Assembly (NCBI GenBank): GCA_013399875.1
Contig: VXAZ01009414.1
Span: 62,001-126,000, forward strand
Length of the DNA: 64,000 nt
DNA from: Gymnorhina tibicen
Taxonomy: Eukaryota > Chordata > Aves > Passeriformes > Artamidae
Reading direction: 5' to 3'
Positions 1 to 13,757 of the stretch are shown here, piece after piece (within the stretch, counting starts at the first letter, position 1; each line of letters starts with the position of its first letter). Below the pieces are notes generated by a model. The model was not told the DNA's origin and did not search any database. It saw only the letters and a program-made list of their open reading frames with translations. Made by a program: the position numbers and the translations under genes.

Positions 1-3000
1 GCCTGCAAATATTATTTTATGTTGTACCTACATTAATGGAACACTTTATTTTTGATTTCACAAAATAGGGTCAGTGTGATTAAGACTGGCTCAAAAAACT
101 TGGTTGTTCTTCTTTGTTCAGTTATTGTGTGGATGAGAAATATATCTGAAAGTATACATTATATAATAGCCTTTTATTACTTTTTTCAATCTAAATAAAA
201 TGAAGTTCAGAGTTGGTCTTCTGGGTATAGCACTTACAAGATTAAGGATGGATAGAGGTGGAAAAGGAAGTTAATATCCAAGACAGCCTTAAGAGATGAA
301 TTGTACTATGTTAATGTGTGCTAGTTCTGTCTGTAGATGTGATTATCATAAAAATACAAAAAAAAAATTAATTGACTGGGCTGGGGTTTGTGGTTTGTCT
401 TTTCTTTTTTGTCTTCTCAGTTACAAATCATCTTAAACATTACTTCTTGCCCATTCAGTAAATATGGACAACAGATTAAACCCTGTCTTGTTTACAGAAG
501 TCTTTTATATTTCTAAGTTGTAACTTGTTCTCTCCTCTCACACACATTTTTTTCTATAATGAGCAGCACCAGTTTGTTCACTTGTGCCAGGATAGTCGTG
601 AGAGTTCCTCTTTGCCTTCTCCCCTCCTCTCTTAAGGTGTGGTGTTCAAAATGAATTTATTATTTTAGCAGAGCCCTTCCCATTGTTGCTTGAGTAGAGA
701 AGATATACTTTATTTTTCTTACAAGTACTAATCCTCCTTATATATTGGGATTTTTTTGAATCTGGATGATGCCTGCCGTTAAATCACATTCAGTGATCTT
801 TGCCTCACGAACATGAAGATGGTTGACATTTAGTAATTTTTCTCTGTCCACCAGGCATGATAATTATTCAATCATAAGAAGAATTTAGAGAGGAATTGGA
901 GTGGAAAATATATATTTTTAATCAGAGAATGACTAATTACTGAAGCTGCTTCAGCCAATTCATGTTCCATACTAGTAGTAAATTCATTAGTCCCATGCTT
1001 TGAAAACCTGTAAATTGCAGTGAACAGTGTGTGGTCCTTGAGAATGCCTGATTCTCTTGCTGAGCTGGTTTTATTTTATCAACATGTTAATGTGCTGCTG
1101 CTGGGTTGTTGGGTTTTCTGAATGTCTTATCACTGAGTCATCCCATAACTTAACAGTTGCCTTGCTTACAGCTGCACACTTTGTCCAGTGTTGTTCCATC
1201 CCCTTCAGGAAGAGTTTACATCACTTCTCACCTAGAAATAGTTTATGGATTTCTTGAGTGTCTCATGTCTCTTGGTTGTAAAACATATTGTAACACAGCT
1301 AATAGGATTGCAAAGGATGGCCATTCACATCTAAATTCTTCAATTAATATTTCCTGTTTATGCAGAGATCATAACATCTTTCTGCCAATATAAATTGTAT
1401 TAGCTACCTGCCCTACATTTATTTGTAAAAAAAAGTGCTGCTGTGATAACACACTGCATTCTCCAACTTCATTCTATGTGTAAAACACTGTTCCTCCACT
1501 GAGTATTGAATCAAAATTTTCAATCTTGCTTCTATTCCTAATTCTCTTACAGAATTATTTCATCCTAGATATCTCTGACTTCTATTTTTTGTGCCTTGAC
1601 TTTGCCTATTTTACCTCTTTCTTTGCCTGTTATTCCCGTATACTTATATTTATCAATACAATGTATTTTATATTTTTGAGGTATTTGCTTCACTGTGTTT
1701 TGAATGAAATTACAGTGGCTTAGCCAAAGTCTATTCTTTACTGCATTTTCTATTCCACTTTTGCACTACAAAATCTTTTGTTTGTGCCATATAGTTTCTT
1801 TCAAAAATTACTCCTTCTTTGGTCTTCTTGTGTTTCCTGCACATAATATTACCATAATCTTTCAGTCCTGTGGGATACTGCACCAACTCTCTATTATGCT
1901 TATTATGTGGTTTTGAACTTTAAAAACAAAGAATGGTGTGATTTTCTAGGTTTGCTCACTGCACTTTTGTATTAAGGTACAGATATCAAAGATGTTAGAT
2001 GCCTAATGCAGTACCTTTTCCACCCTGACTTGCTATCACCTGTGCTTTTTACCCTTCTTGCCCCTAGACTATTGTTATTTATTCTATCTTATATTCCTTT
2101 TTCCTATCTATACCTAACTTACATGTTTGTGTTAGCATACCCCTGTTTCATCTTTAGAATTCTTTTTTACTAAGCTCATACATTTTTTCCTTCCTTATTC
2201 CCCTCCAGGTCCCCTAAGAAAAAAAATCATCTTTATTTAATAAGTCAGTGAAAAATGTTCCCTAAGTGAGGAAGGCAAAGAAGTCCAGGTGACACAATCA
2301 ACCACAGGTTTATTTCCAGAATATTGTTCTATAGAACTGGAGGTTTTTTCCTTATGAGAAGGTTCCCTATAAGGTAATGAATAAAAGGAGTTTGTTAATG
2401 AAAAGAGTAAGGTGTTTTTAAAGATGTTGATACTGTGGAAAAGCTTTCATACTTGGCATGGATGAGCATTTATAGCAGACCTCAGCAATTTGCATAAATA
2501 AAGCTTTTGGAGGGGAAATTAAATTGGAAAAGGCTGTGGAACAGGATTTGGAAAAATCCCAAGGCACAGAGACATTGAAGAGGCTGCTGTCCAGTTGCAG
2601 AGCAGAAGGGACTAATGCAGCACCTGTCAGGGCTGAGGATGGAAATGACAGCAGCAATGTTGCTGCTGTGATCTGGTTGCTCTGTGATATGACTTCTTGT
2701 TGACCTCATTGTCTGTCAGTGGTGTTTGACATCTTACCTCACTAGTTGCCAGAAAGGTGCAAAATTTTCAACAGTGTGAGAGTGACTTTCTATCATATTC
2801 ACTGTACAGACCTTTTTTAAACACCTTTCTCTCTCAAAACCTGTGCACTTTTTGTGGTTTTGGCATTTATTTTCTTCGCTGTCATAGAGCTGTCTGTCTT
2901 AAAGAGTTCCACTGAGTAATGTGAAGGAGGGATTGCAAATTGGAAGGTTTGTTTATGGGCACTGGAAGAAATTACGCCTGAGTTCTTCAATCTTCACTCA

Positions 3001-4431
3001 TATAACAGTTATTAGAGAAGAGATGTCTGTTTTACTCTAAAATAATGTTTTAAGAAGAGGGAGGAAATCACTGCTTGACATTTTCACTAAGTTTTGCTAA
3101 TGTATATATATATATTTCATAATATTGTAGTTCTGTGCTTTCATCACTGAGGAAAAAAATCCCCATAGGTTCTTTCAAAATCATAATATACACTTGAATT
3201 ACATATCACATTTTCCTCTCAGTAGCATCAGTGAATATCTTTAGCAAGTACATTTCAGTCACTGAAGTAGCTGGCTTTTTGCTGCTGAAACTGAGAACAA
3301 ATCCTTTACATTCTTGTGGTAACATAAGGATAACACTGTCACTGACATTAGAATCTTATGCTAGTCTGCCTTTCTCAAACAGGAGTTTGGAAGAGGAGTA
3401 AAAGAAACACCAGAGACAAAAAGAAACTGGGGAAAAGAAAGGATAGCTGTCAATATGCCAATGAAAATCCATTTTCAAAATATAGGCTAGGGCGGGTAAT
3501 GTGAGTGACACCAGATGGAAATTAGAGAAGTGAACACAATGAGTCAAAAGAATAAAAACATTCAATGGGATGTATTGCCATTTAATTTATGTGACCTTTA
3601 CAGCCTCCTAAGAATCACTTTTACTTTCCGTTTGGAGCCGTTGATCCATTGGACCTTAATAAATTGATGTAGGACCTCAAGTAACCTTCCTCCTATGTTT
3701 GTCTAAAGTCCTAACCTTCTTGTAATTGCTTGCTTTACTGTAAAGCAAGCTATAAATGAAAACAGGAAATTTAAAGTGCTCAGCATTGCTTCTTCCCATG
3801 CTGACACTAGCATTGGGTCGATGAATTCTTTTCTTGGCAGGTGCAACAAATGATGTTTGTAGCAATATGACAGAGATCCAGTCTGACATAAGCCTTTCAG
3901 AAGTGAGAAGCTGGATGCCACCCTGTAAAACATCAAGGCAGACTGGATAAAATAGTAATTCTTTATCTACTAGTTAAGTCATGGTATGCTTTGGATAGAA
4001 ATGGATTTGCTTCCCCTGGAGTGATTTTGATAACAGATGGTCAACATTTCCTATACTGACAATTCCTAGAATTTTGTTGTGCAGAAAGTATCTGAATATA
4101 CTGTAGTAAGTGTACTCTTGTAGCTGTATCTTTATGGATTTATTTCTTAGCCAGCTTTTAGACAATAGCTTTAGTAAAAGATGGGAGATTCAGATTTTTC
4201 TGATGACTTTGTAACCCAAGAATTGTAAGGAGAGTCTATCATATATACACGTCTATCACATTTTGTGATCTCCTATGGCATTTTCCTCCCTGCAAGTGAT
4301 TTGAAGAAATCTGTGGGTAAAAATGCACAGATCATCTGGTTCTTGCTGTCCCAAAAGAGTAACTTTATTGAAGATAACTTCCTGTGAGGAAAAGAAAAAA
4401 AAGGATGGATTTTCTGGCTTAAACCTGGTAG
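1..4431. other. Upstream AT-rich sequence without a recognisable gene
   Basis: AT-rich single-copy-looking DNA. All open frames are short, lack recognisable domains, and fit chance. No CpG island, RNA gene or well-preserved repeat is visible. A short TA run lies at about 3101-3117. Confidence 0.6.
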
Positions 4432-4997
4432 GCAGTAAGCACCACAGAGCTGCTCTGTCACTCCCTCCACTGTGGGATAAGGGAGAGAAAGGGAAGGATA
4501 AAAGTGAGAAAATTCATCAAGACAGTTTAATAGGGAAAGCAAAAGCTGCTCACACAAGCAAAGCAAATGAAGGTAATTAATTCACCATTTCCCATGGGCA
4601 GGCAGGTCTTCAGCCACTCCCAGGAAAGCAGGAATCCATCACATGTGGCAGTGGTGACTTGGGAAGACAAACAACATTGTTCCTGATGTCCCCCACTTCC
4701 TTCCTCTTCCCCCAGATTTATTGCTGAGCATGTTGTCACATGGCATGGGACATCCCTCTGATTAGTCAGGGTGGCCTGTCCTGGTTGTGTCCCCTCCCAT
4801 CTTCTTGTGCACCCCCAGTCTACTCACTGAAGGGGTGGGTAAGGACCAGAAAAGGCCTTGACACCGTGCAAGTGCTGCTTAGCAATAAGGAAAAACATCC
4901 CTGTGTTATCCACGCTGTTCCCAGCAAAAATCCCAAACGCAGCACAATAAAAGATATTGTAGACAAAATTAACTCTATCATAGACAAAATCAGTACA
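4432..4997 (-). mobile_element. Solo LTR-like avian retroelement fragment (reads on minus strand)
   Basis: On the minus strand the element starts at 4997 with TGTACTGATTTTGTC and continues through AGAGTTAATTTT, a region around AAGGCCTTTTCTGGTCCTTA, and an AATAAA signal (plus-strand TTTATT at 4717-4722). I recognise this order from abundant LTR repeats in bird genomes but do not assign a family name. The left boundary is approximate and no target-site duplication was established. There are no protein-coding remains. Confidence 0.6.
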
Positions 4998-6090
4998 ATG
5001 AGGAAATGAGTCAAGGGATTCTAGTATCTTATGCATCTGGTGGCATTAATTGGTGAGATTTCTTTGCTTTTTGCCACAGCTGAGTAAAAATTTTAAAGTA
5101 TTAATCATTTTAAAGAAATACTTCAAGTTTGTCCAAGCTCTTAATTTATAGTGCCAAGAAACTATATGTAAAATTTCTCAGGTGTATGCTGCATGTATCT
5201 CTATATATTTCACATATCCAGATTTGAAAGGGTTTGCCTTCAAATACACAGAATTATCCTATTTCTGTTCTCCTAAGAAGAAGAGCTTTTTTCCAGAGAG
5301 TTTTCTTAGGTATCTGGGTGGTATATACATCATTATCTTTCCATTTATGAGGCTGGGATGGAAATATATTTATAACTGAGCAGACACTTTGAGAACATTG
5401 TTGATTCTAAGAGCGGGAATTAGAGAATTATTTTTTGCAGTCTTTTTCATTTTTGATCTTTACAAGGGATATTTCACTTGCTGTTCTAGAGATTTGGTAG
5501 ATTTACAGAAGAATATTCTGACGAGAAAAATGTATAGATACTAACAGATAGGTATGTAACTTACATACTTATTGTATAGATAGGACAGCATCACTCATTC
5601 AGAAATGATATCAAAATACTGCATATAATATAGCACAAGGTAGGAATAAGTCCCTGTAAAAACATTGTAACACTTTAAGAAGTCTTTAACTTCAAAGATC
5701 AATGTATCATTAATCACTTGTAATTCCTTTCCATTTTAAAAAAAAGAGTGTTGTTTAAAAAACCCTGAAGTTAAATTATTAGCTGTCCATATTTTAGTGA
5801 AACAGTCCCTTGTTCTAAAAAAAACCCCTCAAAAAACCCAAAACCCAGAGACTACATGGTAATTGACAGGCATAAATTTTTCCTGTATACTAAATTCCTT
5901 GTATTTCTCCTGTACAATTTTTATTCAGTCACATTAAATACAAATAAACAGGATTCTTTTCACACAGAAATATGCTTTGAATTCTAATTGACTTCCGATT
6001 GCAATTAAACTATAAACATTTGGTTTCCAATTATAATAGTAATTTATTCTTCTTAGATCTAAAATAGAAAAAAGAGAGAGAGAGATAGAA

Positions 6091-6168
6091 ACTGTTGTAA
6101 ATACTGTTTTTATATAATAAAATATATTATATATAATATATAACTGTTGTAAATACTGTTGTAAATAC
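6091..6168. repeat. Duplicated actgttgtaaatactgtt unit flanking an AT-rich palindromic core
   Basis: The 18-bp unit occurs at 6091-6108 and again at 6143-6160, followed by a further partial copy. Between the copies is an almost pure A/T stretch built of tatat and ttata words that is close to self-complementary. Confidence 0.7.
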
Positions 6169-7699
6169 ATCATAAAATAATTACTTAAACCACAGAATTC
6201 ACAGTACAACAGGTATATTGCTATAAATACTTGAGTTTTACTGGGATAAATGTGATCCTAATCTGTTAGGAAAAATATAGATTTTCTAGATAACTGTATT
6301 TGTGGAAATGTATCATTTTAATTAAGACTTTTTGCTGTTTAACCAAGGAATTAATTGGATAAACCTATAAAGTATGAATCCGTTTTCCCTTTGACCATGG
6401 CAGTTACCTTGCAATTGTAATACAGTATCCCTAAACTGTCAGGCAGCCTGTTGTGAGCTTGCTAGCTAAATGTGACAACATGTGCACTGTTTGGCTTTTG
6501 TTTTCTGGCTGTTGTGGGTGCAGCTGGAGAATCATTGGAGCAAAATATCAAGACTCATTGTCATTTTGGATATGGTGTGGACAGCCAAAGACTCTGCCTA
6601 TCAGAGCCTCTTGCAGCTTTGTATTTTCAGTTTGGACTAAAAAGGGCTGTTAGTCAAAAAATAGTCTTGTTTGATGTGACATGGGACATGCAGGGCTGGT
6701 CAATATTGGTTAAATAGCTAATATTGGTTGCTACTTTATGAATGTCCGATGGCCATGTAAAAGGTTTATCTGTAGCAATAGAGGGGAAAAAAAAGAAAGA
6801 AAGAAAGGAGGACAGGAAAAAAAAAACCCAGAACAAATTAGCAGAGTTGATTGAGGGGTCCTTTCAGAGAAACAGAATAGAAGTGAGTTTCCTTGAAACA
6901 CAATATTAAAAAGAATTAGCAATAAAATTGAAATTAAAAAGCAAAACAAAGTCTTCAATTTTGTTAGTTTTCGCTTGGTTTCCTTCAGAATATTTTTTTC
7001 TATCTTCATATTATATTCCAGTTTATATATACTTTGCTGAATAAGCATCCCTATAGCTGCAAAATTTATACATGCACACATATGTACATACACAGAAACA
7101 AAACAAACAAGGAACTGTACCCAGAACTGGAAACTTTAAACTTTATCAGCTATCCAACCACCTCTCAGATGGCACTCACAATAAAGCCTTTACTGTCTAA
7201 AGAGCTCCAGTATTGTAATCCCAATTCCAAAACCATTCATGGAATTATCTCACGGAATTCAGATGAAAAAGAAACCAGCTAACACTAAAAATCTATTAAA
7301 AAGTCTAATTGTCTCTGTACTCCTCAAATGTACTTTTTTCATCTTGACATTCAGTTACTCCTAGTAACTGATTATTTTAACAAATAATTACAGACCATTA
7401 ATTTGCTTGTATGACTATTTACTTCATTTCATCCAGAGTTCAATTTTATCCAAAAGCAGAATTTCTCCTTTCTCTTGGCTGAAAAGGATGAAAACTCTCC
7501 ATCCGATGCTCGTTTTAAATAATACCCCAATAGGCACTGTAGGTGCTGTATATTACCTGCCAATAGGCAATTCACTCTATTCCAGTGTTCCAGCTTAAAG
7601 TACTGGTTTTCCAAAAACTGTTGTGTTTCAAAAAAGTAACATGTCCTCAAAGTAAACCTTACCTAAGTTCTCACCTCCAAATCAGTGTTTTATGAATAC

Positions 7700-7785
7700 C
7701 AAAACCAAAACCAACCAACCAAACAAACAAACAACCAAACAAACAAACAAAAGCAACAACAAACCAAAACAAAACTAACAAAAAA
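7700..7785. repeat. CAAA/CCAA-type simple repeat
   Basis: An imperfect run of aaac, aacc and caac units with hardly any other bases. Low-complexity A/C-rich microsatellite. Confidence 0.9.
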
Positions 7786-10700
7786 GCCCCCCAGAATACT
7801 AGAAAATTACTTTTATTGTCTGTAATCTATCCTGCAGGTAATCTCTGAATACCATAAGAAAACATCTCAGATGAGTGCCAAGGTCTGGGTAGTTTCCCAG
7901 GTATTCTCTTGTTTTCTTCCCCTTACAGCTCTTTTGAGAACAAGTTTATCTACAATTACATGGGATTATTCCAGGCTTTCTTAAGTCAAATCACTGTGTC
8001 CATTCATTTTCAGTTGTTCTGGAAGATCTCTGCTTTCCAAGTTAAAACAAATAAATACGCACACATATCACTATGAGCTAATAATTCATTTTAATTTATA
8101 CCATGAGTCAGACTTTTTTGTTTGCTACTTGGTCCATCTCCTCGCAAAAGTCATTACTTTGGAATATCTTCACACCTTGCACCATGGATGTTGCTGCTTC
8201 ATTACTTGCCACTAAGCAAGATTTGGGGAGATGGAGAGTGCTGATTCTCTACAGTGTCCTGTTTTTCTTCTCACTCTCCGCTTTGTCCTGTTTGTCAGAC
8301 ATGTGCACTGCTAAACTATTGATTCTCCAGAGGCTGTGAACCATGCTTAGAACTTCAGGATGGAATCCCTCATGAACTAGTGACAAATGTCCTCCTGAGT
8401 TTGGCTTATTTCTCACGTGTTTTGAAGAAAAGGGCTGCTTATGCTTACAACTTCACTCAATACTCCATCTGACACATATGTTTCTTCATTTGGTTCAGCA
8501 AAGCAGATATTTTCCCTATGGATAAGGAGATTCTGCTTGTTATTCCATTTTGTAGTTGCTCATTAGTCCACACTCAATTATGTCAATGCTCTATTACTTG
8601 AGTTATGCAGCTATAATAACTTCAGTGTATTTATAGCTCTCCAGAGCATAGCTTTATCCTACAGGTAGGAGCTTACTATTATTTTCTTGTCTACCACACG
8701 TCCTCCTTTCTCAGAAGGCAAATGATTTCACTTGACTAACAGTAAATCCATTGCTATTCATATATTAATGACCTCGTCAAGCAGGCTTGGAACAGGGTAC
8801 ACAAGTACAGAATACAGAATAAAAGCCTCTCAGAAGAGGATAAATGAGAGACCACTCAGTATTGTACCATGAGACTTCAAAAGGTGCAATTTGCCTTCTT
8901 GCCTGTCACATACTTGCTCTGCAATCTCAGGTGATCTAGAATAATAGAATAATATTTTATTATTGTGTTCTGTAGAGTCAGTAGAAAGGAGTACATTCCT
9001 TTTCTGCATCATAGATGAAACAGTAATGAATGCCATAAAGATTGCTAGTGTTGCTGTAACTGTAATGATCCAAGACATTACAGATGAGGTACAACTCTTT
9101 TAATAATGTCAAAATATTCTGCTAGCCTGTCTGGTTGTATTTGGAAAAAAGGAAACCATAATCCACTACATTCTTACAGGCACAGAAGCCCTTTCTATCT
9201 GAAATAGAAAAAGTGGATTTTATACAGAAATTGAGGAAATTTCTCCAATTTTAATTAGATAGCTATCAATTGCATTAATTCTTTAAAGAAAAAATCTATA
9301 TACATATATATTTGTCACCATTTAAATAGATTGGTATGAAAATAGTGTTGCAGAGAATAACAAGAGATACTTAGCTCTCAAAAGAAAGAGAGATTTCGTT
9401 AGTTTATAACCTGCAGACATATAGAGGTTAAAAGGGAAGGGAGAGAGAATATAATGCTCAGTAAAAACATAAATTCATTCAAGTTCATGTTTTTGTCTTT
9501 TAGACGAGTTTTGAAGTTCTGTTCTGGGTTTATCTTTGAAAGGTGTTTTGTTGGTTACCCTTGAAAATCAGGAGAGAAAGATCAGAGATGAGATGACTGT
9601 TTTGAATAGAATGTCTCTAGTGGCAGCTGGATGTAGCGCTTACCAACTACCCATGCAAGGTCATTTCCAGTGCAAAGTGGTTGCTGATTTCCACCCTTGT
9701 ATTTCTCAGAAAAGCACACAGCAAAGAGTGTGAAATGTGTTACATTATGGGAAGGAGAAAAAAAAAGTAGAATTCAGTGATTTACTTCTCCAGAGAAGTG
9801 TTCTTGTTGGGAAGAGTTTCTCTTCACATTATTGACCTAGGTATTACAAGTGTTTTTCAGCACATTGTTTTTTTTTCCTGAAATAATTTTCAAGTATTTG
9901 TTTTTTCAGGAAGTGTTCTACATAGATGACACCTGGACAGGAAAAAGTAGGCATGTCCTTATTTGGCTTTTATCACAAATTCACTGGCTCTCTTCCGCCT
10001 GTCTCTGCAATAGTTCAGTATTATTGCTGTTTCCTCAGATGCCACGGCCAACATAAAAAAGCCAACATATACAAAGCCAGCAAACCAACATAGATATAGA
10101 TATCTCTGCGTAGCCATCAAACATGAAAGATGTATCAAAAGAAGTTGTACATACAAACATGTTCTTAAATGTCAATATACTTGCCCAGTGTCTATTTCTG
10201 AAATCCACAGGTTTAACTGACTTTTCCGGCTCAGCTTGGTAGTCCAACAGAATCTATTGCATTGGCCTAACCTCTTGTACCTTGAAGGCTGAGACACAGA
10301 GATTGTATAAAACATAGAACTATACAGATATTGCAGAAGGCATTCAGAACACACTTGATCCAAGCGTGGAACCCAGGGTCAGACTATGTATAATTTAATT
10401 TATCTCATCAATGTCTACCTCTATTTCCTTATACAGCAGTGTCAGTATATGTATAAATTATGTTTGCTGATCATAAAAAGCACTCTTGAATGCCAGTATA
10501 ATAACAGTGCAGTTTTACAGTAAACAAAAACATTCTTAAGTGAAAATTTCCTTGCCTCCAAAGTTTCTAATTGACCCATGTCCATCACAGTTTATCACGA
10601 CCATGTGCTACTTAAGAGCAGATATCCTTTTACAGTAAATTTTATTACATAATTTGCAGATTTTTACAGCTAATCCTGCTGTAAAACTAATTTTGAAAAG

Positions 10701-12355
10701 ATGCCAGAGACAACCTGCTGTGTACTGTTCTAAAGCAAGAACCATTTGGGATAAAGGATCTCTTCTTGCATGCCTCATACAACAGATAGTTTCACAATTG
10801 CATAGGCAACAGAAAATATTATACTGCTCAAACTGAAAACACTTCATCGTGGTGCAATGCACTGTAGATGGTCTAAGGTAAGTCACAAAAGGCTACAGAC
10901 TATTATACATTATACATATATCTGGTATATTCTTAAGAGGTTTCTTGTCATGGTTTGACGTTTATATCAGCTTATGGACAAGTTATAAAAGAGGATCTAT
11001 AATTCCCACTCACTAAAAGTGAAGAAATTATGATAATTTTATCCAACCACTAGAAAACTAGTATAATGAATATTAACGCTCCCTACAATTTTTTTTCATA
11101 TTATCAGGTCATCCTGGTCCAATAAACTGCAGTTACCCCATAAGGAGACTTTTATTTTGCTATATAAATTGAGAACAGTGCAAAAAGCCATAGCAGAGTT
11201 TTAGTATGCTAAAATAATTATAAAGTAATTAAGCACAAGGGGAAACTCCAGGCACTTTAACAAATATTTATAGGAAAAAATTTCAAATGCATTGCAAATG
11301 TACCTTCTTGTCAGTCAAATTTTTTTCTTCCAAATATGAATTTTATTACATTTGTCAATAATTGAGGGAGTTTTTCAATACTTACACTTTTACTGGAATA
11401 AACACGAGAAATAAAATCATATACTTTAACAAACTTTCTTAAAATGTGATCCTCTTGTTAATTTCAAATGTGATTTTTCATGAGGAATGGTTGCTTCCAT
11501 TTCTTCCTGACTGCTAAGAAAGAATGTAATCCTTCTGCTATCATCTAATTAGCAGGAATGTGACTATCCATGCTGCAGGCACAGGCACTAACACAAGTTT
11601 GAGGAGCCACTGTGTAGACATCAATGAACACTTTATTAAATTACACAGTTTTCTAGGCAGGCACAGTCTCTCAGTGCCCCAGTTCTTTATGCTTTAGTGA
11701 ACTGGCTCTGCTCTCTGAGGCTGTAAGGTTTCAGCCTGAGCTGAAGATATAAACTCCTGATGAGATTAGAGTGAGTTTTTAGATATTTGGCACGCTTCTG
11801 TGCTTATTCTATTTCCCTAATAAGGCTTAGAGTTTACTGACAGGTGAAAGCATTGGATAGAAAAGGCTAGGAGATTTAAAATTCCACCTGCCCTGAAGGA
11901 AAAGAATGTCTTTTTCCTAACTGTTCAGCATTATTCATTATAATTCACCCTTTTCAGGCAAACACTCCAGTACAGGGAGAAGGAATAGTCACCAGGTCTA
12001 GATATTCAATGATCTCTCAGGTTTCATTCTTGGCAAAATTCATATGGAATTTTCTAATATTTTTATTTCCAGAAAAGGCATGGTCTGTCAAAGATGAAGT
12101 GTAAGGAATAAGAAAAATAAAATAGGGCTTTAATAAAACCTTTTCAGAATATTCTCTTGTGTCTCAATTACAATGTGATAGTGATGGAAGTAGATTTACT
12201 TTCACTGATAAATCACTGTTCTCATCCTACTCCATAACTCTTCAAATAAGAAAACAGCATTCTGGAAGTTGTTTGCTGGTACTCATGAGAACTGGTTATT
12301 GTCCTCATCTCCACCATCATTCTCTTCTACCCTTCACCCAGCCATGCTAAATATC

Positions 12356-13433
12356 TGTTGTGGTGTGACACTGGCCAAACACCAGGCACCCACGAAAGTT
12401 GCTCGCTGGCCCTCCCCTGCTACAGCTGGGCAGAGGAGAAAAAAAAAATTAAACAAAGGGTTCATGAGTTGAGATAAGGACTGGGAGAAAACATTCCAAG
12501 GGCAAAACGGGCTCAACTTAGAAGTACAAGGTGAATTTATTACTAATAAACTCAGAGTAGTATAATGAGAAACAAAATAGGCGCTTAAAAACATCTTTTC
12601 TTCCCCCAACCCCTCCCTCCTCCCCACCAACAGTGCAGGGTGACAGGGCGTGGGGGTTCTGGTCAGCTTGTCACCCGAGATTTTCTTCTGCTGCTCAGGG
12701 AGAGAAGTCCTTTCCCTGCTGTGCCATGGGGTCCCTCCCATGGGAGACAGTTCTCCATGAACTCCTCCAATGTGGTTGCAATCTCACAAGCAGCAGTCCT
12801 CCCAAAACTGCTGCAACGTGAGTCCCTCCCACGGGCACACAGTCCTCCCAAAACTGCTGTGGCATGGGTCACTTCCCACGGGGTGCAGTCCTCCAAGGAC
12901 AGGCTGCTCCAGCCTGGAAGCAGGGCCCTCTCTCTCCACTGGGTCTCCCACTGGATCACAGCCTCCTCCAGGCATCCACCCGCTCCGGCATGGGCACCTC
13001 CCCCACGGGCTGTGGGTGGATCTCTGCATTCCCTGTGGATCCCCATGGGCTGCAGGGGCACAGCTGCTTCACCATGGTCTGCACCACGGCCTGCAGAGGA
13101 ACCTTGGCTGCGGCACCTGGAGCAGCTCCTCCCCCTCCTTCTCCACTGACCTTGGTGTCGCCATGTTGTTTTCCCTCACATGTTCCCACCTCCTCCTCTT
13201 TGACTAGAAAAAAACGGTGTGACTTTGTTTTGATTTCCTTCTTAAATATGTCATCACAGAGGCATTACCAACCTCTCTCACTGGCCCAGTTCTGGCCAGC
13301 AGCATGTCCATCTTCAGAGCCATCAGCCACTGGCTCTGCTGGACATGGTGGGAAGCTCCCAGCAGCTTCTCACAGGAGCCACCTTTGCAGCCCCCCACTG
13401 CTTCCCAAAACCAGGCCATACCAAACCAATACA
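12356..13433 (-). mobile_element. LTR-like element, copy A (inverted partner of the element at 33300-34285)
   Basis: A 1078-bp GC-rich block bounded by degenerate inverted ends: TGTTGTGGTGTGACAC on the left, and on the right the reverse complement of TGTATTGGTTTGGTAT. It matches, on the opposite strand, the element at 33300-34285. An AATAAA signal in the minus-strand sense (plus-strand TTTATT at 12536-12541) suggests minus-strand transcription if it is an LTR. It carries about four units of a 46-bp internal repeat starting near 12748. The flanks show no convincing target duplication (atatc against cctgg). Open frames of up to 197 codons inside it appear in several frames on both strands and reflect GC composition, not genes. 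Confidence 0.75.
12748..12931. repeat. 46-bp tandem repeat inside LTR-like copy A, about four units
   Basis: The phrase cagtcctcccaaaactgctg or a variant begins at 12748, 12794, 12840 and 12886, an exact 46-bp period. The outer units are more diverged; the two middle ones share a 20-bp perfect core. Copy B of the element has two clear units. Confidence 0.85.
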
Positions 13434-13560
13434 CCTGGTTATAAACATCATTTTTAAAAAAATGCAGCAGTCTAATATTCATGAGGAACTCTGTAAGAAC
13501 AAATCTCTGGAATAAGATAAAAAGACATCACATATTTGGGTTCAGGTGTGCACAAGGCTG

Positions 13561-13561
13561 N

Positions 13562-13622
<61 letters not shown>

Positions 13623-13646
13623 AGAAGAAAAAAAGAAAAAGAAAGA
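13561..13646. repeat. GAAA microsatellite preceded by one unresolved base (N)
   Basis: The base at 13561 is N, followed by about 18 perfect GAAA units and then an imperfect purine tail. This is the only N in the window, so the repeat length here may be an assembly compromise. The minus-strand open frame across it is a run of Phe, Leu and Ser produced by the repeat. Confidence 0.95.
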
Positions 13647-13757
13647 CAATCAAATACTAAAAAGCTATAGCTGGGCTGGGATTTCAGTTGGGTTTTATAA
13701 TATATGAAGTAGAGGACTACCCTCTTTGTAAAAGAAAAAAGTCTGCTGATAGTAAAT

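Larger units (their letters stand above)
4998..12355. other. AT-rich sequence without a recognisable gene
   Basis: No convincing coding region. Open frames up to 120 codons occur on both strands but are low-complexity or lack any recognised domain. It contains the simple repeats listed separately near 6.1 and 7.7 kb. There is no CpG-rich promoter-like stretch that could be the missing CDH10 first exon. Confidence 0.55.

Noticed and set aside
8830..9078. 82-codon minus-strand frame with a hydrophobic start resembling a membrane segment
   Set aside because: No recognised family, no neighbouring exons, and hydrophobic runs are common by chance in AT-rich DNA.
12640..13457. Long open frames (up to 197 codons) on both strands around 12.6-13.5 kb
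   Set aside because: They occur in several frames and both directions in a GC-rich repeat, and reappear in copy B at 33.5-34.0 kb. They are composition artefacts of the LTR-like element.
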